This document shows, piece by piece, positions 43,145 to 54,763 of a DNA stretch of 64,000 nt. The notes beneath the pieces are model-generated. The model worked only from the letters and a program-made list of their open reading frames with translations, made no database searches and was not told where the DNA came from. The stretch lies in NCBI GenBank assembly GCA_019677205.1, contig JAAMXY010004159.1, positions 78,962 through 142,961 on the forward strand, in the 5' to 3' direction. The stretch is from Pinguiococcus pyrenoidosus (lineage: Eukaryota > Sar > Pinguiophyceae > Pinguiochrysidales > Pinguiochrysidaceae). Each line of letters begins with the position of its first letter. Positions within the stretch are counted from its first letter, which is position 1. Position numbers and translations under genes: made by a program.

Positions 43145-46123
43145 ATGCAGCTGTCGGTACGTGGGCTGTAGTACAGCGTGTCCGAGTGCCCCAAGCGGAG
43201 CGCCAGTGAACTCAGTGCGGCGTCCACCTCGTGTTCGCGCATACTACAGGACCCCTTCCCCGTCGCCAGTGGACCGGAAGCGCCCAACGCCAACGCCGGA
43301 GGCTTTGGCGCCCTCATGGCAGCCAACGCCGCGCCTGCCAGCGCCCAGGGACAGCTGAATGGCCACGAGGTGGACTACGTGGGGCAGATCCTGGCCAGCA
43401 TGGAGATCCGCGACCCGCTTCAGCTGCCGTCGGAGCCCAGTCGCGGTCCCCCGCCGGGTCTGCAGCACTTCGGAGCGGCTCCTGCGCCTTTCCGCGCCGA
43501 GGAGGCGCCGAGGACGCACAAGGCGCTCTTCGGAGACATGCTCCTGGACAACACGCCCAGCTTGGAACCCCGCATGGAGACGCCGCAGGACCCCTCCGCG
43601 GCCTTGCTCAGCATGCTACGGGGCAACCAGCAGGACCGAGGGCTCGCCAGGCCTCCCGGGCCGCCACCGGAAGCGGCGCTGACGCGCCAGCTGCAGCCCA
43701 GGTTTCAGCAGCAGCTGCTGCGGCCGGCGGAGCAGTCGCCGATGCAGTTCCGGCCGCGTGCCGTCGTTGGCGAGGCCGCCATGTCGCCGCCCGCGACGCC
43801 CAACTTGAGTCCCAACCGCAGTCCGGCGCGCAGTCCGGGGCGCAGCCCCGGCAGGAGTCCGAACCGCAGCCCGCGGCGAGGAGGAAGGGCCAGTCCCAAC
43901 GGCAGCCCCGTGCCGTCTGGCCACTCCAGTCCGCTGCCGCCGCAGAGCAGCGGCAAACCTGACAAGCGCCTGCCGCGCCGCGACACGCGGCGGCAGCTGG
44001 GGCGGTGCGTGCTCACGAGCGCCCGCAAGCAGGTGCAGGACCTGGTGCCTTTCAAGCAGTTCGAGGCGCACATCTCCCTCCCGCTGCGCCTCGTCACCAC
44101 GCGCCTTTCCTCGCTGGGCGTCGGGCTCTACCGCCTGGGGATCAGCAACAACTCCAGCGCCATCGTGACGAAGCGCCTGCGCAGGGCGTCGCCCGAGATC
44201 GACCAGCTGCTCAACCAGCAGGGCCTCCCCAATCCGAAGCCGGAGGATGTGCGCATGTCGCTGGACGATCTCGTGGACTCGATCATCAAAGGCAACGCCG
44301 AGAGGGGGCAGAGCAACCCGATCATTCGGCTCAGCGTCGGCTTCCACGCGCCAAAGTCTCCGGGGCGCTTCGTCGTCCGGGTCGTGGATGAAGAGAAACC
44401 TAGAATAACTTTGGCCACGTCGGCGCCCTTCACGGTGGTGGTGCCGCCGAATCAGATGCAGTACTGCCTGCGGCAGGTGCAGCGCCAGACGCGCCAGTGC
44501 AGCGCGCAGGCGCTGGTCTCGCAGCTAGCAGCCGTCGTGGAGGCGTGTGTGGCGGCCGAACTGGATGGGCAGGGCAGCGGCCTAGACCGCCGCAGCGGCG
44601 ACGTCCTGTGGTCGCTCCTGCTGGAAGGGCGGGAGCATGTGCTCATGGGCGTGAACGACCTCAACCTGTGCGAAGAAGCGGCGCAGCAGCTGAGCCACGC
44701 GATCGAGACGGAAGGGACGCGTGACGAGGAGATTGCGCAGCTGGCCGAGAGGCGGAACGAGCTCGGGAAGGCCGACCGTAGCGCACGCCAGCTGCACCGC
44801 GCGTACGGCGAGATGCTCAAGACGCTTAGCCAGAGCCCCAACCAGGGCCAGCTGCCGACCTTGGCCCAGCTGCTCGGCGACCGGCTCATCCAGATTCTCA
44901 AGTGCCTGACGCTGTACTGTCCCATCCACGAGCGCTTCTTCGAGACGGTCGAGAAGCGGCGGCAGCACTTCGAGAAGCTCGGCTTCGAGCCGAGGCCGGG
45001 CCTGCAAGGGATCCATCACGGCGTCGTGGTCCGCGTGCAGCAGGAGATCGAAGAGCTTCTTCCGTCGCTGTTGCCGTCGGAGGACTTTGCGGAGAAGCGC
45101 GAGGCGCTGCGCGCTCGTTTAGAGAATCTTCTTGTCGAGTCTGGCGGCGTCCCGCCGGGCTCGCGTCTCATCATCTTTGGCAGCAGCGCGAACAACTTTG
45201 GCCGCGACACCAGCGACATGGACATGTGCGTGTTTACACCGGGCCCGATTGACGATCGCAGCGAACTTGTGCGAAGCATCTCGAGGGCATTAGAAGCGTC
45301 GGAGGACGTGATTGAACTTAATCTGCGGGACACCGCTCGGATCCCCATCGTCATGTTTAAAGATAGCGTCACGGGCATAGACTGCGACATCAGCTGCGGA
45401 AACGCGCTTGCCGTGCGCAACACGGCCTTGCTGCGCACCTACAGCCACTGCGACCCTAGAGTCCGCGCCCTGGCGTACATCCTGAAACTGTGGACGACGC
45501 GGCGACACATCAACGACCCCAGCAAGGCGACGTTGAGCAGCTACGGCTACCTCATGACCATCATCGTCTTCCTGCAGACGCGGAAGCCCCCCATCTTATC
45601 GAACCTTCAGCAGCTTCCCCCCGACTGGCCCAATAGCAAAAGCGGCGCGAAACCCCAGCTTCTCGTGCTGCACGACACGAAGGACCTCGAGTGCGACACG
45701 TACTTCCACACGCCTCCCAACGACGACTTCTCCCAGTTGCGCCGCTTCGGCGCGGCCAACCAGGCGTCCGTCGCCGCGCTGCTGCTCAGCTACTTTCATT
45801 TTTATGCCTACGAGGTGGACTACGAGAAGACCTGCGTGAGCATCCGCGCGGGAGGCCTGCTGCGTAAGGACCTGAAGGCGGAAGAGTCGGGTTGGCACCA
45901 GCATGCGGTCTTGAGCATCGAGGATCCGTTCGAGACCTTCTACGACGTCGCGCACGTAGTCAAGCATAGTCGGCACCTCCACATCCGCGCCGAGATGGCG
46001 AGGGCGGTCAGCATTGCGCAGCGAGCCAGGGGTGAGGAGCCCTCAGGCGTGCTGGCGGAGATCCTGGCGGAGGCGCCGCTTCCTCCGTGGTATCGGGAGG
46101 AGAAAATGGCGCACAACGCCTAG
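43145..46123 (+). CDS. Non-canonical poly(A)/terminal uridylyl polymerase
   Basis: Predicted exons are 43145-43156 and 43250-46123, giving 961 aa. The tiny first exon (MQLS) is supported by the GTACGT donor, the ACTACAG acceptor and an in-phase join. ATG 43316 is the fallback start. The N-terminus is Pro-rich with a SPNRSPARSPGRSPGRSP repeat. The nucleotidyltransferase core begins near residue 645 with FGSSANNFGRDTSDMDMCVF (GS and DxD), then VTGIDCDISCGN carries the third Asp. A PAP-associated domain follows (SYGYLMTIIVFLQTR, IEDPFETFYDVAHVV). This is the TUTase/GLD2/Trf family, adding A or U to RNA 3' ends. Nucleotide preference cannot be read here. A long middle region (residues 240-560) is unassigned. 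Confidence 0.9.
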
Positions 46124-47169
46124 GTGGATGGCTCGGCATGCAGGAATCGCATCTTTCACGAGTCACGTCTTTCAGGAATCACATCCCTCGAGGTGAGGTG
46201 AAGTGACGTGAAGTGAGGTGACGTGAACTGAGGAGAAGTGAGGTGAAGTGAGGTGAATTGAGGTGAAGTGAAGTGAAGTGAAGTGAAGTTGGACGCAGGA
46301 CATTTTTTGTTTTGAAGTCAAACTCGAGGGCAGAGAAGAACGCGAGGTGCTCTGCGAACCGCTTGAGCGCCGCGAGGCTCCTTGCGCCTCTGCCTACTAT
46401 ATTAGTCGAGCTCGAAGAGCCGCGATCGGGAGAGAGACGCAGGCTCTTCGAGCTTCCTTTGCAAGGCCCGCTGTGGTGTTTCTTGATGCCTTCGTGTGCG
46501 CGTTGCGCGGCGGCGACGCTCCCGGTGCGTTCCCTCTTCAAGAGGCGGGAACTCAAGGGAAGCACGAAGGCGCCCACTGTTTCTGTTTCGCTCTATTTGA
46601 CGTGTGGATGTCTAACGCTCCCAAAAAGGATTTCTTGCATGCTCTCTCTCGTCTGGCTCCTAGCTTGCTACGAAGGACGGGCTGGCCACACCGCGGAGCT
46701 ATTCTTGCGAGATGAAAGAGCGAATGTCCCACGTTACGCCGCGCTTTTGCGCATCACGTCAGAGACACAAACTCGCCGTGGAAACCTCTAGACATGGGTG
46801 GCACTCTTTCTACTGACGACGCCGCCTTCTAGAGAAGCGGCGTTGAAAGAAGAGGTGCTACGGGATGGACATATGTCATCGTCGCCCTCGCGTTTTTCTT
46901 GCAGAAGTGTCTTGGCGTCTGCAGGATCGATCCTGAGGAATTTGAATTTTGGTCGACGGTTTCTCTCAGCGCCGCAGCTTGCAAAAGTGGGTCATCTGCT
47001 GAGACGGTGCCGCTTTTTCGAGCGTTCCCCGACTCTGGTGGCCTGTGGCTGCCTTGCCCAGTTGCGCGCTGCAAGGAGGGGCCGTGGCAAGCAAGTGCGG
47101 CGCTGTTGCACGGCCTTGCAGCTGCCTTCTGCCAGTGCTCCGCCTGATCCAGGGCCTTGGAGGGCGACA
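46124..47169. other. Intergenic region
   Basis: Contains the GAAGTGAGGT repeat and several unsupported open frames. No recognised gene. Confidence 0.45.
46190..46290. repeat. GTGAA/GTGAG pentamer repeat
   Basis: Imperfect 5- and 10-bp units (GAAGTGAGGT) just after the polymerase gene. Confidence 0.85.
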
Positions 47170-47343
47170 ATGCAGACTTCTGGCACCGCTGCCCCGCCAG
47201 CGAATGCAGTGCAGCACAAGTGCGGCGCGAGCTGGTCGGAATCGGGCCCTCCTCACCTGTGTGACGCCTGCGATGATCTGAACGAACGTGAGACGCTAGA
47301 GTCTCAGGCCCTTCGGGACCCCAAATCGCAGCCCGATCACTGA
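47170..47343 (+). CDS. Possible small Cys-containing protein
   Basis: A 57-aa frame with Cys at KCGASW and LCDACDD that could bind zinc. The frame stays open upstream to an ATG at 46873, so a longer protein (about 156 aa) with a basic N-terminus is possible. No family recognised. It ends 60 bp before the kinesin start. Confidence 0.3.
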   Translation: MQTSGTAAPPANAVQHKCGASWSESGPPHLCDACDDLNERETLESQALRDPKSQPDH

Positions 47344-47402
47344 CCCAAACGCCTCCTCCTACTCTTCCGCAGAGCCGAAATCCTCCGAGAAGCTGGGGAA
47401 CA

Positions 47403-49397
47403 ATGATGGAGGAGGCGCCTCAGCTCCGCAGTCCTGGTAAGAACAGCTCCGGCGAAGAAGGTGCACAGGCAGTGCAGCGGCGTCTGACGACAGCGATGCA
47501 GGCACGGCGGGGTCGACGTGCCTTTGGACGGCCTCCTGAGGGACGGAGTGGGGGAAGAGAGCGAGGCGATCGAAGTGCTCGTGCGCGTGCGGCCGCTGCT
47601 GCCATACGAAGAAGGTGGCGACAGGAACGCCAGCAGCGTAGTCCAGCTGGAGGATGAGCACACTGTGGCGATTCTCGGCGACGACCCGAACAAGCATGTC
47701 CGCTGCCGCTTCGACGGCGTGCTGGGTCCCTCGGCGACGCAGGAAGAGATCTACACCCGCGTGCACAGCTGCACGCTCAGCGTCCTCGACGGCTACAACA
47801 GCACCATCTTCGCGTACGGCCAGACGGGGTCGGGGAAGACGCACACGATGTTCGGGCCGCCCGGCTATCACCGGGAGCTGTCGTCCTGGAAAGATGCGGC
47901 CAAGGAGCACGCCGGCATCATCCCGCGCGCCATCCACGACGTGTTCGAAGGCGCCTCCAGAGCAGATGTGAGTGACTTCCAGGTCTTCGTGTCCTTCGTG
48001 CAGATCTACAACGAGTCGCTGTACGACATGCTTCGCGACGCCAGCCGCAGCGTGCCTCTGCAGATCCGAGAGGACCCGACGCAGAGGGACAAGAGCTCGC
48101 AAGCGGTGTACGTCGAGGGCCTGAGCGAGTTCGCGGTGCGGAACGCGGCCGAATGCCTGTACCTGATCCGAATCGGCGAGGAGAACCGTGCGCAGAGGGA
48201 GACGAACATGAACGCCTTCAGTAGCCGCTCGCATTCGGTGTTCCAGCTGGTGGTGGAACAGAGATTGGCGTCCTCCGAAGGTGAGCGCTTCCTGCGCTCC
48301 AAGTTCAACCTGGTCGATCTGGCGGGATCGGAGAAGTGGGACACGCGGTTGTACATGCACGACGACCATCAGAGGGAGCTCACGAACATTAATCTGTCGC
48401 TGCACACGCTGGGTCGATGCATTGCGGCCCTAGCGAAGATCAGCAAGGAGGGCAGCGAGAATGCCGCACACGTCCCGTACCGAGACTCGAAGCTCACGCG
48501 ACTGCTGGCCGACTCGCTGGGGGGAAACTGCAAGACGCGGATCTTGGCGACGTTGTCACCGGCGTCGGACTGCCTCGAAGAGAGCATCGGGACGCTCCGC
48601 TTCGCTGATCGGGCCAAGCAGGTCATGGTGCGCGTGCGCCAGAACGAGACCAGGCCCGTCGATCACGTGATGGTGAACAACTTGCGAAAGGAGAACGAGA
48701 CGCTGCGGAGCTTGGTGGCGAGCCTGAGGGCTACGCTGGAGAAGCACGGCATCCCTTTCGACGGGTCTGCGGGCGCCACCAGGGAGCGCAGTCGGCGTCG
48801 ATCGGGACTGGGGTCGGATCCCAAGATTGACGCGCCGATCGACCCCAACGCAGGTCCAAGCGCTCTGGAGAGATTGGTTCGAGAGGCTCGTGCCAAGTGC
48901 ACGCTGCTGCAGACGGAGAACGCTCGCCTTGTTGACGAGCTGACGCAGCTGAAAAGGGACCATCGGGAACTTCTCGCCGCCACAGTACCCCAAAGAGCAG
49001 CCAGGGAGTCCAGCACGGAGGCAAAGCTTGAGGTACCATCCGTTCCCGAGCAAGACAGCTCGGAAGCGGAGGCAACGTTGGAGCGCGTCCAGGGCATGCT
49101 GCAGTCGTTCTTCGACTTTGAGATCGAGGAGGACCAGCTCCAGTCGGAAATGGAGCGCATCTTCTCCAACTACCAGCGTAAGGTTGAAGCTCGAAAAGAG
49201 CGGAGGCAACTGACGCAGGCGCAACCTCCTCCGCAGCTCCCAAAGCTGAAACCATCCAGACCTGCGCAGCCGACGCACATGAGAAGGCACAGCCTTCCTT
49301 CGCGAAGTCTCCCGCCCCAGCAAAGCCTGGCAGAAGGATCCAGCAGCAAAAATACCAATAACAATAACAATAGCAATAACACAACCAAGAACACCAC

Positions 49398-49434
<37 letters not shown>

Positions 49435-50091
49435 GACAACAACAACAACAACAACAACATCAACGACGACGACAACAAAAACAACGACGTCGAAAACCCC
49501 AACAACAAGCATCAAACGCACGCAATCTCGACGGCATCGGAGGGCCCGCCCGGTGCTGGGGCACCGAGTCTCAATTGGCGGAGGAGAACGGGTAGTCTAG
49601 ACAGTCAACTGCTGGGCTCTGCGGAGGGAAGTCCACCGTCTTCAACGGAACGGTTGCGCCGCAGTTTGCCGAGCTCAAACTCGTTGGGGCTGTCGTTTCG
49701 CTTGCGAGGCGCGGGGAAGAGTGCCTTGTCCGACGACGGCTCTTCCAACTCGGAGTGGTTCGACCCGAAAGAGATACAGAAGAGTGAGGAAGCAAGAGTC
49801 CGCAAGGAGCTGTCCGCCGCGCGGCAGCGCATGAAGACCAACCTGAAGCTTCAAGAGTGGCTGAAGCAGAAGGAGGCGAAGCAGCTGGCGACGATCGAGG
49901 CAGGAGAAGCGCACGCGCAGCGCCAGGAGCAGGAGCGCAAAGAGCGCGATGAGCGCTTCCGCATCCGCGCTGCGAAGCAAAAGGCGAAGCTCATGCGCTA
50001 CTACGCCAAGCAGCAAGCTCTCCTGCTGGCCGAGAAGGAAGCAGAGCTCAACCTCGGCGCAACGGCGCAAGAGAGTCTCTCCGAAGCTTGA
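47403..50091 (+). CDS. Kinesin motor protein, orphan type
   Basis: A likely first exon at 47403-47436 (MMEEAPQLRSP) joins a main exon starting near 47549. The exact acceptor is uncertain, but the main frame has no ATG of its own before the motor. The motor shows AIEVLVRVRPL, the P-loop GQTGSGKTHTM, switch I NAFSSRSHSVF, switch II LVDLAGSEKW and HVPYRDSKLTRLL. After LAGSE the usual TGA/RLKE loop is replaced by a divergent stretch (WDTRLYMHDDHQREL) before NINLSLHTLG. A coiled coil and an Asn-rich tract follow, then a Lys/Arg/Glu-rich helical tail. The divergent loop L11 suggests a protist-specific kinesin. With the PG-repeat gene nearby, a flagellar role is possible but unproven. Confidence 0.85.
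49350..49510 (+). repeat. Asn/Ser-coding AAC/AGC repeat
   Basis: AAC, AAT and AGC triplets encode an Asn/Ser/Asp-rich stretch of about 50 residues in the kinesin tail. Confidence 0.85.
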
Positions 50092-50171
50092 GAACGCCGT
50101 TCTGCATACGTCGTGCTCTTCTCCCCCCCCTGAAGGCACCTTCTACGCCTCCTTCGCGCCGAAATGCGCAG

Positions 50172-50643
50172 TCACTCGCGAAGAGTATACGTGCACTGCT
50201 CGTAAGACTGGCAGCATTCGTCCTGACAGGCCTGTAGGCACTCCCCTCGGCCTCTCGCAGCGCCGGCGCCGGCGCTCTCGCACTCACTCTTGCACTGGCT
50301 TAGACACCTGTGGCAGAAGTCAGGCTTCTCAGTGGCAAAATCCGGGATGTTCAGCCGAAAGATCGGCGATTTGGTACCTAAGAAAGCCAGTTTCCTTCCG
50401 AGTGCCCCTCTTGTCGCTGGGATCCTTGTTCTTCTCCGGGTTTTTGCCGCTGATCCACAATCTATCATCTGCAAGAAGTGCTCTGGGCACACTCTCCGCC
50501 AAAAGCGCTCCCTGGACGCCCACAAGAGCGCGCTTAAGCACTTGCTGACGACTGAGCACAGCGGAGCTCGGCTGAAGCGCGCACAGGAGCGCAAGTACGG
50601 ACATCGACGCCACTCCCCTCCAAATTCTCATCGTCGTTTTCAT
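50172..50643 (-). CDS. Small Cys-r-rich protein with signal-like leader
   Basis: Predicted exons are 50643-50378 and 50307-50172 (70-nt intron), giving 133 aa. The join gives TRKETGFLRCLSQCKSEC in phase. The leader MRIWRGVASMSVLALLCAL is signal-peptide-like, followed by a basic region (LSRQQVLKRALVG). The C-terminus has eight Cys in a CxxxC/CxxxC/CC/C pattern ending SYEQCTY. From memory, similar Cys-rich domains occur in uncharacterised plant and algal plastid proteins; this needs a search. A lumen or thylakoid location is inferred. It is convergent with kinesin, 80 bp apart. Confidence 0.65.
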
Positions 50644-50694
50644 TGAACGCGCGGAAACGCGGCGGAAAAGCGGCTTTCGAAGCGGAGAAAATGT

Positions 50695-50710
50695 GGGAAA
50701 ACGCGCGAAA
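50695..50710 (-). promoter_or_regulatory. E2F-like element cluster
   Basis: TTTCGCGCGTTTTCCC on the minus strand, about 52-67 bp upstream of the small Cys-rich gene. Related CGCGG/TTTCC motifs lie between it and the ATG. Confidence 0.4.
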
Positions 50711-50756
50711 TGCAAGGTGAAGTTGGTCTCCCCGAGTCCTTTCATATAATGGCCGG

Positions 50757-50765
50757 TTTCCCGCC
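50757..50765 (+). promoter_or_regulatory. TTTCCCGCC element
   Basis: A perfect copy of the recurring element, lying between the small Cys-rich gene and tRNA-Pro. Its target is unclear. Confidence 0.35.
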
Positions 50766-50832
50766 TTTACCACGCTGCAGTCGCTTCGGTGTGTCCGAGG
50801 ATGTGGAGCAGGAGCCGATTTGGTTCTTGTAA

Positions 50833-50904
50833 GGCCGGCTGGTCTAGTGGCATGATACTCGCTTTGGGTGCGAGTGGTCCCGGGTTCGATTCCCGGGTCG
50901 GCCC
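50833..50904 (+). tRNA. tRNA-Pro (anticodon TGG)
   Basis: The cloverleaf is complete. The acceptor stem GGCCGGC pairs with GTCGGCC (one G-U). The A box is TGGTCTAGTGG. The anticodon arm CTCGC-TTTGGGT-GCGAG gives anticodon TGG. The T arm CCCGGG-TTCGATT-CCCGGG contains the B box. There is no intron, and the CCA end is not encoded. The 72 bases include the discriminator. Confidence 0.97.
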
Positions 50905-50907
50905 CCC

Positions 50908-50916
50908 TTTTTTTTT
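50908..50916 (+). terminator. RNA polymerase III T-run terminator
   Basis: Nine T residues start 4 bp after the tRNA-Pro discriminator base. Confidence 0.9.
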
Positions 50917-51067
50917 CCAGGGCGGATCCAAGTGTTATGATGATCCTTCAAGCGGCCACGTACCCCCCCCATGTTCTGCTTAACGATCTCCAAACGCCAC
51001 AGGGAGGCCTTGGGTCGATCCGCTGAAAGATTGACTCGTGGCACTTGGCGTCGCCGTGTCAAGGCCC

Positions 51068-53531
51068 ATGTACAAGCTGAGCTCCGAGCTGCTGCGCGGA
51101 GCTGTGGTGTTGACGGCAACGGCTGTCTCCGTGCTGAGTTTCCGCCTTCCAGCAGTAAGATCCGCCACGGCACAGCTTCTCTCGGCCCCTGTGAATTTGC
51201 GCTCAAGGGCTCTCCTACGTGATGACCCTAGAGATCGCTGATGATGAGCACTGCTTCCGAAGTGTCCAGCGCCGCGCCGCCGTCCTGGGCGATCCTGCAG
51301 CAGCAGCTGCGCAGCATGGGCCGGGACTTCGAGGCCCAGAAGGAGGCGATAGAAAGCGGTGACTTTGGAGCACACACTGTAAGTCTTTAGGCGGCAGCAA
51401 GGGCATCCGTCCCAGAGATTCCTGGACGATCCTGTTGGGAAAGAGTGACGGGAAGGTTGGCTGTGGATGTAGGACGCCAAGGTGCGGCTCTTTGGGCACC
51501 GCCCGGAGGACGTACGAGTCACGTTCTATCGCGACACGGCAGCTTGGTGCCCCTACTGCCAGAAGACGTGGCTTCTGCTGGAGGAGAAGCGCATCCCTTT
51601 CCGCGTCGAGAAGATCAACATGCGGAGCTATGGCGCCAAACCCAAGGAGTTCCTCGAGAAGGTGTGCGCAGGCGTAGCTGCTTCCAGCGCAGAGCCATGG
51701 GTCTCATCCGCCTCTATCTTCTCCACCAAAGGTCCCAAACGGGCTCCTTCCGGCAATGGAGTTGGACGGCAAGCTCATGACGGACTCCCAGCGGATCATG
51801 GTCACGCTGGAGAACGTCTTTGACGGACCGGAATACGATCCGGAAGGGTGAGTTGAAGCCTTGTGGATTCTCGTCCTGCAGGCACTTTGGGCAGCGCGCG
51901 GTCTGAGAAGCTGGGACGCTGCTCGATGCCTAGGTATCTCACGCTGCCGACGATTCGGAAAGATGCGGCACTCATGTCCCGAGCAGAGGAGCTGCTGCGC
52001 CTCGAGCGCGAGCTGTTCTCGGCGTGGTGCCAGTGGTGCTTCCGCCCCGACTTCGGTGACATGAACAAGAGAAACTTTGAGGTACGCTGGGCCCTTTTGG
52101 GGGGATGGCAAGTGCTCCACGTCACGTTCTTTGATTTTCATGGCGTCTGCACGGTGTCTTCCCGGGGACAGGAAGTTCTCGGTCGCGTGGATGCTGCCCT
52201 CGGAGATCTGCCCGGACCATTCTTCATGGGCGAAGAAATGAGCATTGTCGACCTCGTTTACGTCAGCCACGTAGAGCGCCAAGTCTCCTCGCTGCTGTAC
52301 TGGAAAGGATACCAAATCCGCTCGCACCGTGGAGCGGAGGATGAGCGGTAAAGCGTCGCGAAGACCAGTGCTTCGACGTTGCCTTGACGAGGAAGAAGCG
52401 TCATCCCGCATCCCTCGTCCCGCATCCAGGTACCCGAACATCAACGTCTGGTTCGACGCCTTTGAGACGCGAGAGAATGGCGCGTACATGGCGACGAAGT
52501 CGGATCATTTCACTCATGTCAAGGACATTCCGCCGCAGTATGGCCCGAGCTTCTTCACCGCCGACTTTTCCACCGAGTTTGGACAGGTAGACGAGCCGCC
52601 TTCTCCCTTCCGAAAGGCGATCGGCCGAAGACGTCATGACATCCGTCCCTTGCTTTTCCAAACCAGCGCATGATCGGGGCAATAGACGGCGGGGTCGATA
52701 GGGACGCCGCAGCTGCGTCGAAAGGGGCGATCGACGGCAAGGGAATCCTTGGAAGCCTGCTCGGCCAGCTCGGTGACGGGAGAAGCGCCGCACCCACTGA
52801 GCCAGAGGGTGAGTGCCTTGGAGCGTGTCACGCTGTGGCGCGAAGGCTTCGTGCCTGCTTACCAAACGTGATGCCCTCGCAGGTGGCGTTCCGCCGGACT
52901 GGAGGCTACCGCTTCCTCCGATTGCCGAAGCGCCGGTCGTCGTGCTTCCGCCCAACGACCCAGGAGAGGCCGAGAGCCGCATGCTGGGCGCCGAACGCCT
53001 GATCTTCAACCACGAAGCCGTCGTGCGCTTTGCACTCCGAGGGGCCGGCGAGCCGGGGCGCCCGAGCTACTCGGCGCCGCTAGCCGATCCGAACGCCGTC
53101 CCCAGCGACGACCCCACCCTAAAGCAGGTACGCGCACACAGCGAACCTCCGGTGCTCCTTTCCGCGAGGGGATTGGCTCTCATCGCGGCGGAATCACGTC
53201 CGTTTTGGTAGGTGGTCGACGAGTTGCTGCGAAGCGTGGCTGCAAAGATGGTCCTGGGCGAGAACCCCGAACAGCTTTCGCCCACCCTGGACACCGCGCC
53301 GGAGCTGGGCATCCCCGCAGCGCAGTGCCTTGACTACCTCCGCTCGCGCGTTGGCGTCCCCAGAGACATGATGTACGTTGCGAGTGCGGGTTGAGGTCGA
53401 CCCATTCATTTCGCAGAACCAAGCCAGGCTTATGCTGATTGAGATCGCCTCCCTGTAGATACCCGGCGGCGAGGCAATTCCGAGCGCATCTCGCATGGGC
53501 TATGGAGCAGGCTGCGCACAAGGCAATGTAG
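51068..53531 (+). CDS. Glutathione S-transferase-like protein with plastid leader
   Basis: Eleven phase-consistent exons (51068-51218, 51263-51378, 51473-51661, 51732-51847, 51934-52081, 52172-52347, 52430-52586, 52667-52808, 52883-53127, 53212-53372, 53459-53531) encode 557 aa. The leader MYKLSSELLRGAVVLTATAV ends VLSF/RLPAVRSATA, matching a bipartite complex-plastid signal with Phe at the cleavage site. The thioredoxin-fold GST domain has WCPYCQKTW (catalytic CxxC type) and NGLLPAMELDGKLMTDSQRIM. The alpha-helical C-domain includes FMGEEMSIVDLVYVSH and YPNINVWFDAFE. A long extra C-terminal region has no GST counterpart I recognise (LRSRVGVPRDMIYPAARQF). Intron 1 is only 44 nt. A redox or detoxification role in the plastid is inferred. 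Confidence 0.85.
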
Positions 53532-53681
53532 TCGGTGCCGCAGGGGAGGTTTCGGCTGGCAAATGCGTGGGGCTTAAGCTAAGATGTTCCGCCAGAGATA
53601 TCCCTCTTCTTCCCTCCCCCTCCCGCGAATCCGCCCGGCTGCCGAAGTTGTCTACCAGGATTCGCCTGCGTGGCCAGGGCT

Positions 53682-54504
53682 CTAGTTTCTGCTGATGGTC
53701 TTGATCATGGACTCCCGCGCTTGGCTGAGCGCTTCGCTTATGGTCAGTTCGGACATGGCCTGGTTCGGCCCCTACACAGAGACATTCAGCCTGGTGGCAT
53801 ACCGCTAGCTCAACGAATCCGGACGTACGTCCTCAGACCCCCTCATCATGACTCGCTGCCGAAGAGCTTGTGGGTTCGTCTCCAGAATCATCCCGCTATC
53901 GACCACCTGCATCCACACGCAAGTCAGTCACATCTCCTCCCAAGTGTCGGTCCAATTCTGGGGGGCTTTGGGCACGAAAAAAAGGCGACTGGAGGCGCGG
54001 ATCTCGGCCGTCCTACCTCGTCCAGCGTCAGCAGTACGATGGCCAGGTTGTCCAGCAACGTTCTGCGGTCCAGTTGACTCCCCAGAAGCCCTACGAGACG
54101 GTGAACATAGGCTCAGTTGTGTTGTGCAGCAGCTCGGAAGGAAAGGAGGCTGCGCGGCTCTCCGCATGCAAAGCACGAAGAAGAGGCGTACCAGCCAGTG
54201 TCTCCACCAAGGCGTCCAGCACGGCCTGTATGATGAGCTCGTTCTCCGCGCTGTCGCCCACCACATAGAAGAGAGCATCGCTCGAGCCTTTGAACACGAT
54301 CGAGTACGCGTCCAGAATGAAGATGTCGCCGATTTCGCCCCCCACACTCAGCTTACTGCGGCCGAAGATACGACTTTGCAGCGCTTTGAGGGCGCCTGCG
54401 CTCTGCAGCCGCGGAGTGAAGGCCTTGCACGCGATGCGCTCTCCATCGGCATCCAGAATGAGGATGGCCGCCACGCGCGGCAAACACAGGTCCTGAAGGT
54501 CCAT
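53682..54504 (-). CDS. Coatomer subunit zeta (zeta-COP)
   Basis: Exons are 54504-54192, 54090-54017, 53906-53829 and 53771-53682, giving 184 aa, the normal size. The joins restore AAILILDADGERIACKAF, DALFYVVGDSAENELII, RRTLLDNLAIVLLTLDE, VVDSGMILETNP and a C-terminal SEALSQARES helix. It is the small longin-fold subunit of the COPI F-subcomplex, acting in Golgi-to-ER retrograde transport. It is convergent with the GST gene, 150 bp apart. Confidence 0.93.
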
Positions 54505-54763
54505 TGTGGCGCTGGCGTCCCACGCCTCTCTCCCAACGGAACGGATAGCCGCAATTCAGCTGTGGCATTGGGGAATTGAGCGAATGATGATAAGAACAAT
54601 CCACAGAAGCGAAACCAAATCGGACGCTCCCGTGACAGATGGACGCGTGGAAGAGATCGAGCGGGAGGAACCTTTGTAGAGCTCGCCTCTATAAGGACTG
54701 CAGTCCTTCACTGTGACAGAGTAAAACAGACGCCACAGAGGCCGCCAAGCTTGCCGCCGCAAA

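Noticed and set aside
43178-43315. GTG start for the poly(A) polymerase at 43178
   Set aside because: Eukaryotic genes rarely use GTG, and a spliced ATG exon at 43145 joins in phase.
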